This document shows positions 20,604-31,750 of a DNA stretch of 64,000 bases, piece after piece. Numbering within the stretch: the stretch's first letter is position 1; each line of letters starts with the position of its first letter. The notes beneath the pieces were generated by a model. That model saw only the letters and a program-made list of their open reading frames with translations, made no database searches and had not been told where the DNA came from. The translations under genes were made by a program, and so were the position numbers. This DNA comes from Persicaria tinctoria (Eukaryota > Streptophyta > Magnoliopsida > Caryophyllales > Polygonaceae): NCBI GenBank assembly GCA_037127255.1, contig JBANSL010000002.1, forward strand, positions 41,056,392 to 41,120,391. Direction: 5' to 3'.

Positions 20604-22015
20604 TGCATATCTTAGATAGGCATTATAGGCATTTTTAAGATAGTTAGGTTGCACTTCGTTAACAATCTGTAGTTAATTTGCATCTTCGTTCACAATCTGG
20701 AAGGAGTCGGATTCTACACACTTTTATTGATTATTTCAGGTAATCGTGGATCCGATGATGAGACAGGAGTTGATAGCGCATTATATGAGAATGTCTAGTT
20801 GATCGAAGAAGCTTACATGAAGATCTCAAGAGGTCCTGAGAAGAAGAAGCGAACCTAAACGAAAAACAAGTCTGCAGAAGTTGTCGCCAGACATGCTGAA
20901 CTTGTTTTGAACTTTCTGGAGGCCTCGGTTGTCCAATTCACCTTTATGACCGTGTGTTGGAAAGCTCTTTCAAAGAGCTACAACTTTCCTGTTGACAAGA
21001 AGAGCGAATTCGAAACAAATTTTCTGTGAAAGACCATATGCCACGGCCGCCGCCAGGGCCGTTGCAGCGGGATATGGGAGAGTTGTTGATGCCGCGGCCG
21101 CAACATTTGGCGTCAGCGCTAGACGCTACGTTTTGGATAATAAAAACCCTAGATCTTATTTATTTGTTTCATGGCCGAATTTGGGTCATATTTAAGGCCA
21201 AATTTAGTTATTTCTCCAGAACTTCTATTCTATTCTTTCATCAGACACTTTAGAGATTTTGAGCGATGTATTCCATGAGGAACTAAACTCATCTATTCTG
21301 CCTGCAATTTGAAGCTTTATTTGGATTGATTGTGAGTTTCTAATTCTCGTTCCTTGTTTCCTATATTTGAATGCTTTGACTTCTTTGTGCTTGATTGTCT
21401 ATTGTTTTATTCTATCTAGCCCGCGCAACTAGTTAGAATCAATTCAATTGTTAAGGTTTTGTAGATTCCTGATTGCGAACCTTAACCTAAGTGGAAAACT
21501 TGTGCCTTTAGGGCTGATTGAACTAATTGAATAAGTAGGAAGTTGGATGTGTTGTTAAATCCCTCTTTAGAGGCTGCAAATACCTTGGCTAATCTCTGAA
21601 CTTAAAGCTATCAATTGGGTTAAATCCTTCTTTAGGGATTGTTCGATTGATAAGGGGTTTCTAGGACTGATTGGACTAGTAACTATATTCGGTCGGGAAA
21701 AGGGCATTTATAGGAAACTTAATAGGACGAGAAAAAGTTACAAGGATCGCTTCAATCCAATAAAGTGGAAAATTGTAGGTAGAATTGCTTCTCCAAATTG
21801 TCTAAACAAATTCATTTACTTTGCTTTCTTTACTCCGCTTTGAGAAAAGGAGAAACATTCACAAACAAAAACCCCCTAAATTGGTTACTTTGATTGACAC
21901 TTAAATCAAACTGGAATTATAACTTTCCCTGTGGATCGACCTCTTGCTTGTTGCTATACTTGTTATAAGTTAGGGTTTACTTTGACGGATCAACGACAGG
22001 TTTTCCCTCCGTTAA
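20604..22015 (+). repeat. TE4 5' LTR
   Basis: It starts TGCATATCTTAG and ends at CCCTCCGTTA just before the primer site. It differs from the 3' LTR by substitutions and by loss of part of the NotI-type palindrome block. Confidence 0.8.
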
Positions 22016-22019
22016 ATTT

Positions 22020-22037
22020 GGCGCCGTTGCCGGGGAA
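22020..22037 (+). other. TE4 primer-binding site (tRNA-Asp type)
   Basis: TGGCGCCGTTGCCGGGGA, an exact Athila-type site. Confidence 0.9.
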
Positions 22038-22117
22038 ATTTATTAATTCTTGTGTGTTTTTAGTGTTGATTTTTGGTGTGGACCATCTTATATGGTCCGC
22101 ACTCGTGCTACTAACAT

Positions 22118-22813
22118 ATGTTGAATGTGAGTTTATTGCAATTAGACGGAGAGAGTTTTCATCAATACTTCATCAGACTGCAGGAGTACATTAACGATGT
22201 TTATTCATGGGGATATCAAGCTAGTATAAGGGAAGTGCTTCTACGCATGTTTGATGGCATGACTCCTGAGACACGGAGCCTTGCCGAGCGCCTGAGTGAT
22301 GGAGGTTTATTAGATATGGGACTCTCGGAGATGTGGGAATTTTTCTGCTACATGGATAATCAATGTGCGCAGAACGAGTCACTTTCTCCATTATCTCAAA
22401 TCGTTCAGACCTCTGTTGCACCTCTTGAAGTCATTGTGGAAAATCACATTGAGAAGATTGAGAAAGAAGACACTCCATCTGATGAGATCATCCCTAGCTC
22501 CCCCATTGATGAATCTGATCTAGAGCGTACTGCTGAGGCTATAGAGCAAGTAAAGGTTGTCTCCTGCACTAGAGAGAATATTGGTGGATACGTTGATCCA
22601 TTTGACTACTACTTTGACAAGCCACCAATAGAACTGAATTGGTGGTATTATATACCCTTTGTGGGTAGTCAAGCTCCTGAATACAATAAGTCGAAACGAT
22701 TCTTAAATGTATTATTATTTAGTTTCAATTTATTTGTAAGTAGCACATCCTTGTTTGTTAGTTGTCCACAAGAGTTTGACATATTGCTGAGGGCTTTGAC
22801 TATGTCTAATTAG
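22118..22813 (+). CDS. gag: TE4 shortened gag-like protein (231 aa)
   Basis: An open frame with FHQYFIRLQEYINDVYSWGY and REVLLRMFDGMTPETRSLAE, matching the part of Athila gag that follows the core (a helical 'arm' then FxGL-PxTR). The C-terminal half is acidic and unlike gag, ends in a hydrophobic stretch, and has no zinc knuckle. There is no protease or polymerase. The frame is intact, but without the knuckle it is doubtful that it packages RNA. An upstream start may exist. Confidence 0.6.
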   Translation: MLNVSLLQLDGESFHQYFIRLQEYINDVYSWGYQASIREVLLRMFDGMTPETRSLAERLSDGGLLDMGLSEMWEFFCYMDNQCAQNESLSPLSQIVQTSVAPLEVIVENHIEKIEKEDTPSDEIIPSSPIDESDLERTAEAIEQVKVVSCTRENIGGYVDPFDYYFDKPPIELNWWYYIPFVGSQAPEYNKSKRFLNVLLFSFNLFVSSTSLFVSCPQEFDILLRALTMSN

Positions 22814-22984
22814 TGTCGTAAGCTTAAGAAAAACGTCGAGCCAACGACTTGAAACAAAGGCTTTTCTTGGGAGGCAACCCGAGGTAAGTTTTTCTTTCTT
22901 TTTCCTTTGTCTTTTCCTTCACCCTGATTTTATTTGATTCACTTTTGTTGTCTTTACTGTTTCATTGAGGACAATGAAAACTAT

Positions 22985-22997
22985 AAGTGTGGGGGAG
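22985..22997 (+). other. TE4 internal purine tract
   Basis: AAGTGTGGGGGAG, identical to the 3' tract at 24,182. Both are preceded by GAGGACAA. It is a second, central purine tract. Confidence 0.75.
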
Positions 22998-23534
22998 AGG
23001 AATTCTGTATATAGATGCATATAGGAGATCATATTTAAATTTATGCACCATGTATAATTTATTTCATTTTTATTAATTCTTGTTTATTTTCGTATTTAAA
23101 AAAATCAAAAAAACCAAAAATAACCATGCATTGCATATATATGTCTTATTCAAATACCCATCTAGCTTAGTTTGTCCTCTAATTTAAATTTCAAGCATGT
23201 TCATATAAATCCCATGGAGTTCTGGATGTTTTGGCTTTGTCTTTATTTGATTTTTGTGGGACATGAGCTATCAAATATAATTGAGTATGTATCATTGAGC
23301 TAAAGTATGATTGAAGTCCTCAAAACATGACCCTGTGAGAACGTTTAGCCTTATTTGAATTCTTTTGCTCAATTGTGTGAATTACTCTCCTTGTGTTGCT
23401 ACCTTTTGGCATTGACTGCAATATCTATTTTTCAAAGACCGGCTCACATGTTTGTTGCTTGCGGAGTTTATGTTTATATTTTGAGTCTTTTTTTTGAATT
23501 TGTGCATATTTAGTGAATAAGGTGGAAATGGTTG

Positions 23535-23765
23535 ATGCACTTAGTAACCGGGTCTACACATGACACCCATGGGTATGATTCGCGCAAAAAGGTGTTGAAA
23601 ACTATCCACTAGAAAAGAAAGCTTGATCATTGAGTAACCAGGTTCATTCATGACACCCATGTTTGCAACTTCCGTCAAAAGATGTTCAAGTGGACTTCAT
23701 ATTAGTAGGTTGAGGTGTTGATAGACTGGGGCCATTCATGACACCCATGTTTGCGCCTCGCATAA
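23535..23765 (+). repeat. TE4 triplicated block with CATGACACCCATG
   Basis: Three spaced units each contain ATGACACCCATG followed by G/T-rich DNA and GCAA/GCGC (near 23,558, 23,658 and 23,738). The spacing is about 100 and 80 bp. Their role is unknown. Confidence 0.7.
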
Positions 23766-24181
23766 GGAAAACACCAAGACAAGAAAAAAAAAAGAAAAAA
23801 AAAGGAAACAAGAGAAAAGGAAGAAAAAAAGTGTCACATTTTACTTTGTTGTCTTTATTGTTTCTCGCAAGTAATGACATTTCGGTAGATATTTGGTGAT
23901 ATGGTGGTTAATGTCTATGAGCTTAGTGCATGATTGGTTTGAGTTGAGAGTTGTACCTTAAAGCCTAAACACCTGAGTGAAACACATATTTCTGGTGAGG
24001 TTGGATAATGTCTACTTCTAAGCCTTGATCACTAAAATACATGCTATGACGTTTGTTTGCTTGGTTTATGTTTTCACCTGCTATGATGTTATTTTTTGAT
24101 GAGGTTGAAACTTGAAGGGATTTCCTGTGGGATGAGTTCATTCATCTTCATTCTATCATTGCTTGAGGACAAGCAAAGGTT

Positions 24182-24194
24182 AAGTGTGGGGGAG
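24182..24194 (+). other. TE4 3' polypurine tract
   Basis: AAGTGTGGGGGAG just before the 3' LTR, the primer for plus-strand synthesis. Confidence 0.8.
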
Positions 24195-24202
24195 TTGGAT
24201 AA

Positions 24203-25651
24203 TGCATATCTTAGATAGGTATTATAGGCATTTTTAAGCTAGTTAGGTTGCACTTCGTTCACAATCTGTAGTTAATTTGCATCTTGTGAGTATTCTGGAA
24301 GGAGTCGGAATCTACACACTTTTATTGATTATTTCAGGTAATCGTCGATCCGATGATGAGACAGGAGTTGATAACGCATTATATGAGAATGTATAGTTGA
24401 TCGAAGAAGCTTACATGAAGATCTCAAGAGGTCATGAGAAGAAGAAGCGAACCTAAACGAATAACAAGTCTGCAGAAGTTGTCGCCAGACAAGCTGAACT
24501 TGTTTTGCACTTTCTGGAGGCCTCGGTTCTCCGATTGACCATTATGATCGTGCGTTGGAAAGCTCTTTGAAAGAGCTACAACTTTCCTGTTGACAAGAAG
24601 AGCAAATTCAAAACAGATTTTTTGTGAAAGACCCTGTTTCGCGGCCGCAACATGCATGCCACGGCCGCCGCCAGGGCTGCTGCAGCGGGATATGGGAGAG
24701 TTGTTGATGCCGCGGCCGCAGCATCCATGCTGCGGCCGCAGCATTTAGCGTCAGCGCTAGACGCTGCGTTTTGGATAATAAAAACCCTAGATCTTATTTA
24801 TATGTTTCATGGCCGACTTTGGGTCATATTTAAGGCCAAATTTAGTTATTTTTCCAGAACTTCTATTCTATTCTTTCATCAGACACTTTAGAGATTTTGA
24901 GCGATGTATTCCATGAGGAACTAAACTCATCTATCCTGGCTGCAATTTGAAGCTTTATTTGGATTGATTGTGAGTTTCTAATTCTCGTTCCTTGTTTCCT
25001 ATATTTGAATGCTTCGATTTCTTTGTGCTTGATTGTCTATTGTTATATTCCATCTAGCATGCGCAACTAGTTAGAATCAATTCAATTGCTAAGGTTTTGT
25101 AGATTCCTTATTTCGAACCTTAACCTAAGTGGCAAACTTATTCCTTTAAGGCTGATTGAACTAATTGAATAAGTACGAAGTTGGATGTGCTGTTAAATCC
25201 CTCTTTAGGGACTGCAAATACCTTGGCTAATCTCTGAACTTAAAGCTATCAATTGAGTTAAATCCTTCTTTAGGGACTGTTCGATTGATAAGGGTTTCTA
25301 GGACTGATTCGACTAGTAACTATATTAGGTCGGGACAAGGGCCTTCATAGGAAACTTAATAGGACGAGAAGAAGTTACAAGGATCACTTCAATCCAATAA
25401 AGTGGAAAATTGTAGGTAGAATTGCTTGTCCAAATTGTCTAAACAAATGCATTTACTTTGCTTTCTTTACTCCGCTTTGATAAAAGGCGGAACTTTCACA
25501 AACAAAAACCCCCTAAATTGGTTACTTTGATTGACACTTAAATCAAACTGGAATTATAACGTTCCCTGTGGATCGACCTCTTGCTTATTGTTATACTAGT
25601 TATAAGTTTGAATTTACTTTGACGGATCAACGACACGTTTTCCCACCGTCA
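24203..25651 (+). repeat. TE4 3' LTR
   Basis: It matches the 5' LTR and ends CCCACCGTCA. It contains three GCGGCCGC sites (24,640-24,740) and an 18-bp perfect palindrome at 24,727-24,744. Confidence 0.8.
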
Positions 25652-26653
25652 AATATTTTCCAGAAAAACACAATAGGGACGGAAAGAGAAGACAAGGGAA
25701 CGATAGAGTAAGAGATCGAAGGTCAGCGCGGGACGCGCGTGAGAGCAAGGGCGAGACGTCCGGGAACAGACACGAGAGCTCCTGGGCGCAAGCGCCGAGC
25801 GAGGTAGGGTGCGCGCGCGCCTGGGTTTCCATCTCTGTTGCGACGGTTTTGGAAATCTAGTGATGAATTATGGGTTTGGGTTGTGTTTGTTTTTATCTTA
25901 GTGATTGCCGAAGGTGATGGGTTTGGTGCTTGTGAATTCCGAATAGAACAAGAACATAAGGAGCTTGAAGATTTGGGATTGGTAATCGAGGAACCTTTTA
26001 GCCAAAAGATTTCCTCAATTCTATATTCCAATCTAAGTTTAATTGAATGTAAAACATGAGTTTAAGTAGACAATAGACCAACTCTATCTTGTGCAAAAGA
26101 TAGAGGTTTGGTAGAGAAATATATATAGACATATCCAAAGATAAGTAAAACCTACGAAAGATAGAACTTGGTGGACAAGAATTACATCTACAATAGATAT
26201 AATTAATTCCACACTTTATTTCCTAAATTGCATAAATTAAATCTAATTTTATTAAACAAATAAAACCGGCCCAAAACTTGGAGAACTCAACATGTGCTTG
26301 GTCTACTAGACATGGGCCTCGACATGGGATTGGGTCACTCGACATGGGCCTCTCTCACTCGGTACATGTATATGCTGCGTGGGCCTTGTGAGTGTGTTGA
26401 TCAAGGAGGATGTCTTGGCTTCATGAGCTCCATTTGTGGACGCAAGCTCAACTCCTGTGTTGGTGGTCTAGTCTTGAGCAAAGTGATCCAGAGTGGCCTG
26501 AACCCTTGCTCCATCGTTCCTTGGTAACGGACAAGAAGTGCTCTAGTTGCATCTTGAATCTTCTTGGCCCTTGCACGAGTGATAGGACCATCAAATTGCA
26601 CTTTCATGTTGTCCTCAATGTCACTAGGAGTCGTCGACATTTGCACTGCATCA
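25652..26653 (-). repeat. TE3 3' LTR, proximal piece
   Basis: It matches 35,109-36,125 to the last base (CTGCATCA). The integrase C-terminus reads into it. The adjacent minus-strand AAGTGGAGGAGAA is the likely purine tract. Confidence 0.85.
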
Positions 26654-27885
26654 TTCTCCTCCACTTGAGTTCGATTTGTACTCAAATCGTCGTCAGGCAC
26701 GAATAAAGATAGGTCGGCGACGTTGAAGGTAGAATGAACACTGTACTTATCAGCATGGAGATCTAGCTTGTAAGCATTAGGACCCATCTTCTGAACTACA
26801 CGAAATGGTCCATCTCTCCTGGGATCCAGCTTTGATTTCCGTTGTTGTGGAAACCTTTCCTTCCTGAGATGCAGCCATACAAGGTCACCAACGTTGAACT
26901 GCACATCCTTGCGATGCTTGTCCTTCGCCGCCTTGTATTGAGCGCTTTTCCTTTTCGGCTGCCTTGGTTCTCTCATGTTAGCTGTATCCATGCTTTCCTT
27001 TTCCTTTAGTGGCCGAGGCATCATATCCACAGGTGTAAGTGGATTTCCGCCATAGACCACCTCAAAAGGAGTCTTCTTGGTTGCAGAGTGTCTAAACCTG
27101 TTATAAGCGAACTCAACGAATGGTAGGCAGTATTCTTACCTCCTAAGGTAAGTACGCAGCATGACTCTAAGGAGAGCCCCAAGAGTCCTATTTGTAACCT
27201 CAGTTTGGCCATAAGTTTTAGGGTGACAAGAAGTAGAAAATAAAAGTTTGGTACCCAACTTAGACCATAACGTTTTCCAAAAGCAACTAAAAAAATTAGA
27301 ATCACGATCAGACACAATAGACAATGGCAATCCATGTAAGCGAACAACATCCTTAATGAACAAATGAGCAAAATGAATAGCATCATCAGTTTTAAGACAA
27401 AGAATAAAGTGAGCCATTTTGGAAAATCTGTCCACTACCACAAATATGGAATCATAACCCTTAGAAGTTCTAGGCAAGCCAACAATGAAATCCATAGACA
27501 CATCTTCCCCAGGGGTATTCGAAATAGGCAGTGGTTGGTATAGACCATTAGCATTCAATTTAGACTTAGCTTTAGCACATGTAACACAACTTTTGACAAA
27601 TCTTAGCACATAATTAGACATTTCAGGCCAAAAGTAGTGTTTCTTTAATCCAGCTAAAGTCTTTTCAAATCCTCCATGTCCCCTAGATTCATGTACTTCT
27701 TGAGTTAAAACCTGAGCGAAAATTGTCTTTCAGGAGTTTTATAAAAAGCCAAGAAGAATAGATTTTCCTCTGTTGTCTGTCTATTTTCCTTCGCCATAAC
27801 GTCATGTTCGATATTGTTGATTGAAGCCATCTCGGTGCTTCTCTTTTTCTCGCTAGAAGATACATCAACACATCAGCCCCAACAT
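26401..27885 (-). pseudogene. TE3 RNase H end and integrase
   Basis: 27,885-27,689 is the end of the RNase H region (GADVLMYLLARKR). 27,621-27,136 is the integrase with its zinc finger (CVTCAKAKSK), VSMDFIVGLPRTSKGYDSIF, IVSDRDSNF and QTEVTNRTLG, so all three catalytic acids (D, D, E) are present. 27,060-26,401 is the C-terminus (KSKLDPRRDGPFRVVQKMG, STFNVADLSLF, ITRARAKKIQDATRAL), with its last 80 or so residues coded inside the LTR, as in CRM elements. A frameshift near 27,136 separates core and tail. Confidence 0.82.
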
Positions 27886-28190
27886 GTTGCTTTATAGAGG
27901 TGCGTTATTCTCCCTCAGCATGAAAGCCGATTTTCAGCTTACCTGTTCCACTAGCATGTATGTTCTCCCATATTTCCTTTTAATACATTGTCAAAAGCGG
28001 GTTCCATTAGCATGTATGTTCCATCAGCCCCAACATGTTCCATTAGCATGTATGTTCCCCCATATTTTAAGCAAAAGCGGGTTTTTATCACTGATATACT
28101 AAATTGCAATGTATGTCCTTTGTTAATTGCATCCACAAGTTCAAACATCAACTTATATACTTTGGTGAATACATTTTTCTAACTTTATTA
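27886..28190. repeat. Short interspersed repeats with AGCATGTATGTTCC
   Basis: The words CATTAGCATGTATGTTCC and CAGCCCCAACATGTT recur three and two times. They lie at the left border of the segment that replaces part of the TE3 polymerase. Confidence 0.6.
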
Positions 28191-28702
28191 AGGGAACAAT
28201 ATTTATGTATCACATGTATCATTTATTGAAATTACCATGATTTCTGCATACCTCAGTACTTGAAAAGTTACCATGATTTCTGCATGATTTGTTAATTGCA
28301 TGTTTAATCAATTTTGAACATTCCTTCTACTGCAGGGAAATTTGAATGAAACATGCATGAGTATTGCAATTGCTAACTCTTATTCTTGGACTTAATATGG
28401 CTATAAACTAGCGAATGATTAACCATCTAATCCTTGATGCGCTAAGAAAATTTATTCTCCTTTTAAATTTTATTTATCTTGTTTTATTATAAACATTTAG
28501 ATAGTTGATTGCCTCTTGCATATATTGTGTTCGGACTTGTCCATGTAAATGCCTTTTACGATTTGATTCTTTGATGTCGTGTAGCAGTAGCTATGTTTTT
28601 TTTAGGGTATCCATAGCATTACATTCCTATTTAAGTGTTTCCACAACTCGCAGACTAGTAACATTTCTTTGTCCGGGACATGCTCGAAGCTGGCTGCAAT
28701 TG

Positions 28703-28846
28703 ATGAACATCTTATTACAACACCCAAAATCAGGCTGAGTGATGGCAGGGTCGTGGCTTATAGAGAAACCGGTGTCCTTAAGGAGGCGCATTGCTCATGA
28801 ATTTGTTAGCTCCAAGGATATGAGTTTTCTGGCACCTCGAGTCTTG
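28703..28846 (+). pseudogene. Captured exon of a plant alpha/beta-hydrolase, frameshifted
   Basis: TTPKIRLSDGRVVAYRETGV matches the start of plant alpha/beta-hydrolase-fold proteins (xRIxLxDGRxLAYxExGV). After a small deletion or shift the homology continues in another frame as HEFVSSKDMSFLAPRVL, and it ends at a GTAAAA donor at 28,847. The remaining exons, with the catalytic serine and histidine, are absent. A single exon with intron-like flanks inside a transposon suggests capture at the DNA level. Confidence 0.55.
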
Positions 28847-28908
28847 GTAAAAATTATGTTCATGAAATGCTCATCTGTTATTGTTTTCTTCTTTTGTTTT
28901 CAATAGTA

Positions 28909-29161
28909 CTCCCTCCGTTCGGCAAAACTTGTCGTTTTAGAGTTTTGTTTTTGTTCGGAAAAACTTGTCATTTTAGGTATTTTTGCTTTTACTTTACTAG
29001 AATGCCCTTGATTTGATTGATGTGTTGTGAGTTGTAGTTTTTGATAAAGTAAAAAGTAGGGTAATAATTGAGGGTAAATTAGTAAAAAAGAAGTGTAATT
29101 ATTAGTTTTATTAAAAGTTGTGTGGAGAGTTAAAATGACAAGTTTTGCCGAACGGAGGGAG
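28909..29161. mobile_element. Stowaway-like MITE
   Basis: 253 bp with terminal inverted repeats of about 31 bp starting CTCCCTCCGTTCGGCAAAAC, 30 of 31 matched, flanked by TA on both sides (28,907-28,908 and 29,162-29,163). No coding capacity. Confidence 0.9.
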
Positions 29162-29447
29162 TATAAGGAGTTTTGATATTTTGTGAAAAATATGCCATTA
29201 GACGTACCTAATGTGTAAGGATATGCTTCAGTAATTTATAAGAAACTTGGTGTTGTAATTGCTATGAAACTTGACTTGATTCAACTTTTATATCCTTAGA
29301 AATTTTGTATTGTAATTGCTATGTAATTTATAAGATGTCTGGTCAGGATAATTACGTGAGTGTGAAAAGGGGGCTAATTTTCTGGTCTAGAACTGGGCTT
29401 GAACCGAGTTAAAAGCCCCTATTTTTTTTTGAAAAAAATACCCTTTC

Positions 29448-29708
29448 TCAGGAGTTTTTTTTTTTTTAACTCCTGATAGATTTTCTCGGGGGGTTTTTAA
29501 AACTCCCGTAATAGTTGAAAGTAAATCGTCGTTAAAGAAATGCTCTCTCTCGGGAGTTTTTTTTGAAAAACTCCTGACCGAGATTTGTGTCTCAGGAGTT
29601 TTTATAAAACTCCCGATATATATTTATCAGCTAAGGGTATATAAGGAGGCGAAAACTCCCGTACGCTTTACAAAAAAACACCCGACATACGTTAAATCCG
29701 TACTAGTG
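29448..29708. mobile_element. CACTA-like terminus with hairpin array
   Basis: The right edge reads CCGTACTAGTG, i.e. CACTAGTACGG on the minus strand, meeting TE3 coding sequence at 29,709. Just inside are at least four snap-back units of CTCGGGAGTTTT and AAAACTCCCG (29,448-29,616). Inverted subterminal repeats of this kind fit a CACTA end. The matching left end was not found with confidence. Confidence 0.5.
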
Positions 29709-29747
29709 GAAAGAACACTTTTTCAAATTGGCATACAATTTCTCTTT

Positions 29748-30172
29748 TCAGAGGCAATCAAAAACCAATTTTAAGTGACTTAAATGATCATGCAGGTTCT
29801 TACTATAGATTAAAATATCATAAAAGTATACAACGACAAATTTCCCTAAGTATCTTCTAAGCACATGGTTCATAAGCCTCATAAAAGTAGAAGGAGCATT
29901 AGTTAAACCAAAAGGCATTACTAACCATTCATATAGTCCATATTTAGTTTTAAAAGCCGTTTTCCATTCATCTCCCTGTTTCATCCAAATTTGATGATAT
30001 CCACTTCTAAGATCAATTTTAGAAAATATACATGCACCATAAACTTCATCATGCATATCATCTAAACGAGGAATAGGGTGACGATACTTAACCGTGATTT
30101 GGTTGATTGCCATGCGATCAACACACACGCGCCATGAGCCATCCTTCTTTGGTACCAAGATCACATGGACGG
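29748..30172 (-). pseudogene. TE3 reverse transcriptase, main part
   Basis: It contains [57 protein letters not shown] and the active site. The active site reads YFYD (near 29,815-29,830) where Gypsy enzymes have YFDD, so it should be inactive. Its N-terminal part is displaced to 31,090-31,360 by the LINE insertion. The remainder toward RNase H is missing after about 29,709. Confidence 0.85.
30157..30172. repeat. LINE target-site duplication (left copy)
   Basis: AAGATCACATGGACGG, repeated at 31,074-31,089 after the A-tail. Confidence 0.9.
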
Positions 30173-31073
30173 TATATGGGTAAGATGGGTGCACCATCGT
30201 TACTTAGAAGTGGTAGATGCTTCGGACTGGATTGTTCATCGAAGGGATTCTCCATAGATAAAAGGCATCTTAGGCGCTCGTGACAAGGTCAAGGCTCTTG
30301 AGAGCGAAGACCAAGTTGTTGAGGATCTATTTGAGTCATGGAGCATAGATGGGAAACTTAGCATCTCATGTGTGTATGATGCACTCCGAGAGAAGGCGCC
30401 GAGGGTTGCTTGGGTCAAGGAAGTTTGGGTGCGCCACAACACTCCGAAGCACATGTTTATCTTATGGTTGGCGGTGCTTGATAGACTATCCATATTCGAC
30501 AGACTCTTCTTCTTGGATGTGGATCACTCATGCCGGTTGTGTGATGAGGAGTTAGAGTCGCTTGATCATGTGCTATTTGCTTGCCCATACTCTACGAGCA
30601 TCTGTAGCGCTGTTCGTGATAGATTTGGCATCTTCTCGGCTATCCATACCACCTTAGATGTTGTCCAGTGGTTGAAAGACTCCGTCAAGGGGCAAGCTGT
30701 CCGTGCTCAAGCCAAGCGCTTTGCCGTCTCGTCCTCGGTCTATTTTCTATGGCAAGCCAAAAATGCCAAGGTGTTTGACGACAATCATGTAACTCCGGAG
30801 GTGGTCACAAGGCTGATTATTACTCATGTCTTTCGATTATTGCATGATATATTTCCATTGGTCATTGTGGAGAAAATTTAGGGGTTGTCTTATGTGTTTT
30901 GCATGACTGATTTTACTTTGGTTTGGTATTGCCAAGGGGGTCTATGTACTCGCCTGGAATACCCATGCTAGTTCTTTCATATGCTATTAGACCGATTGTA
31001 CACGCCCTTTAGGGCTTATTTACCATATATTTACATACCCTACCGCCGTTGATGGGGGGTGGTTTAGCAAAAA
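30173..31073 (+). mobile_element. 5'-truncated LINE inserted in TE3
   Basis: About 900 bp flanked by a 16-bp duplication and ending in an A-run (31,069-31,075), the mark of target-primed LINE insertion. The 510-bp frame 30,372-30,881 codes the zinc-binding region that follows the polymerase in plant LINEs (WVRHNTPKHMFILWLAVLDR, CRLCDEELESLDHVLFACPY). The frame is intact but the rest of the element is absent. Confidence 0.9.
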
Positions 31074-31089
31074 AAGATCACATGGACGG

Positions 31090-31360
31090 CGTAAGGACTA
31101 AGACTTTTGCGAACAAAGCCTTTGTCCATAATTAGCTCTGTGACTTGGCGCTGTAATTCCTTTGTTTCCTCAGGGCTAGCTCTATAAGCGGTGCGATTAG
31201 GCAAGGCTGTGCCAGGGACAAAGTCAATCTGATGTTCAATCCCTCGAATGGGCGGCAATCCTTGAGGCAGATTAGTTGGAAGCACATCTAGATAATCCTG
31301 CAAAAGAGCAGGAATATTACTCAAATTCACAACATTAAGCAATACCTCTCTCATTACCAA
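31090..31360 (-). pseudogene. TE3 reverse transcriptase, N-terminal piece
   Basis: LPPIRGIEHQIDFVPGTALP, NRTAYRASPEETKELQRQV and DKGFVRKSLSPYAVHVI belong directly upstream of the frame at 29,748-30,172. The LINE separates them. Confidence 0.85.
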
Positions 31361-31408
31361 TAGGATGTGAGGTCGATGAGCATTCCAAGTGATAGTCTCT
31401 TTTTGCGG

Positions 31409-31750
31409 TTAAGAGACTAGAGATCGTCGGTCAACAGTGCCCTTAAGTGGAGTGGAAGGGACTGCTGAAGGTGGCGTAGGGGAGGGCACATGTGCCGTGG
31501 GAGCCGCGACAGCGGTAGGTGGTGCGAACTTAGGTGGTGGCTCGCGGCTAGCTGCTACCCTCTGGGCTTCCTTTTGGGTGTCCTGTTGTTGTCGCTTGCG
31601 AACTTGTTCCTTCAAAACAGCTTGAGCAGAAAGGGGTAGGAGAGTAACTCTCCTCCCATCAAAAGTGAAAGAATATTTATTTGCATGACCATCATGTATA
31701 ACAGAGCGATCATACAGCCAAGGACGACCACGCAAAATATGACTACAATT
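31409..31750 (-). pseudogene. TE3 protease end and linker to polymerase
   Basis: HILRGRPWLYDRSVIHDG is the conserved protease end of CRM-like elements, followed by SFTFDGRRVTLLPLS and a proline-rich linker. Its upstream half is at 32,798-33,176, displaced by the solo LTR. Confidence 0.75.

Larger units (their letters stand above)
20604..25651 (+). mobile_element. TE4: Athila-like non-autonomous element nested in the TE3 3' LTR
   Basis: Direct LTRs 20,604-22,015 and 24,203-25,651 flank about 2.2 kb. A perfect tRNA-Asp-type primer site follows the 5' LTR, and a purine tract (AAGTGTGGGGGAG) precedes the 3' LTR. Only a shortened gag is coded. The conserved Athila stretch CTTGGGAGGCAACCCGAGG is at 22,866-22,884. 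It sits inside the TE3 LTR, so it is younger than TE3. Exact ends are uncertain by a few bases. Confidence 0.85.

Noticed and set aside
22020..22037. tRNA gene or fragment
   Set aside because: It matches only the 3' end of tRNA-Asp and lies next to an LTR, so it is a primer-binding site. The same holds for 2,750, 18,592, 34,862 and 46,916.
27949..29708. Complete CACTA element with left end CACTAG at 27,949
   Set aside because: The flanking triplets (TTC and GAA) do not match and the terminal sequences diverge after CACTAG, so only the right end is reported.
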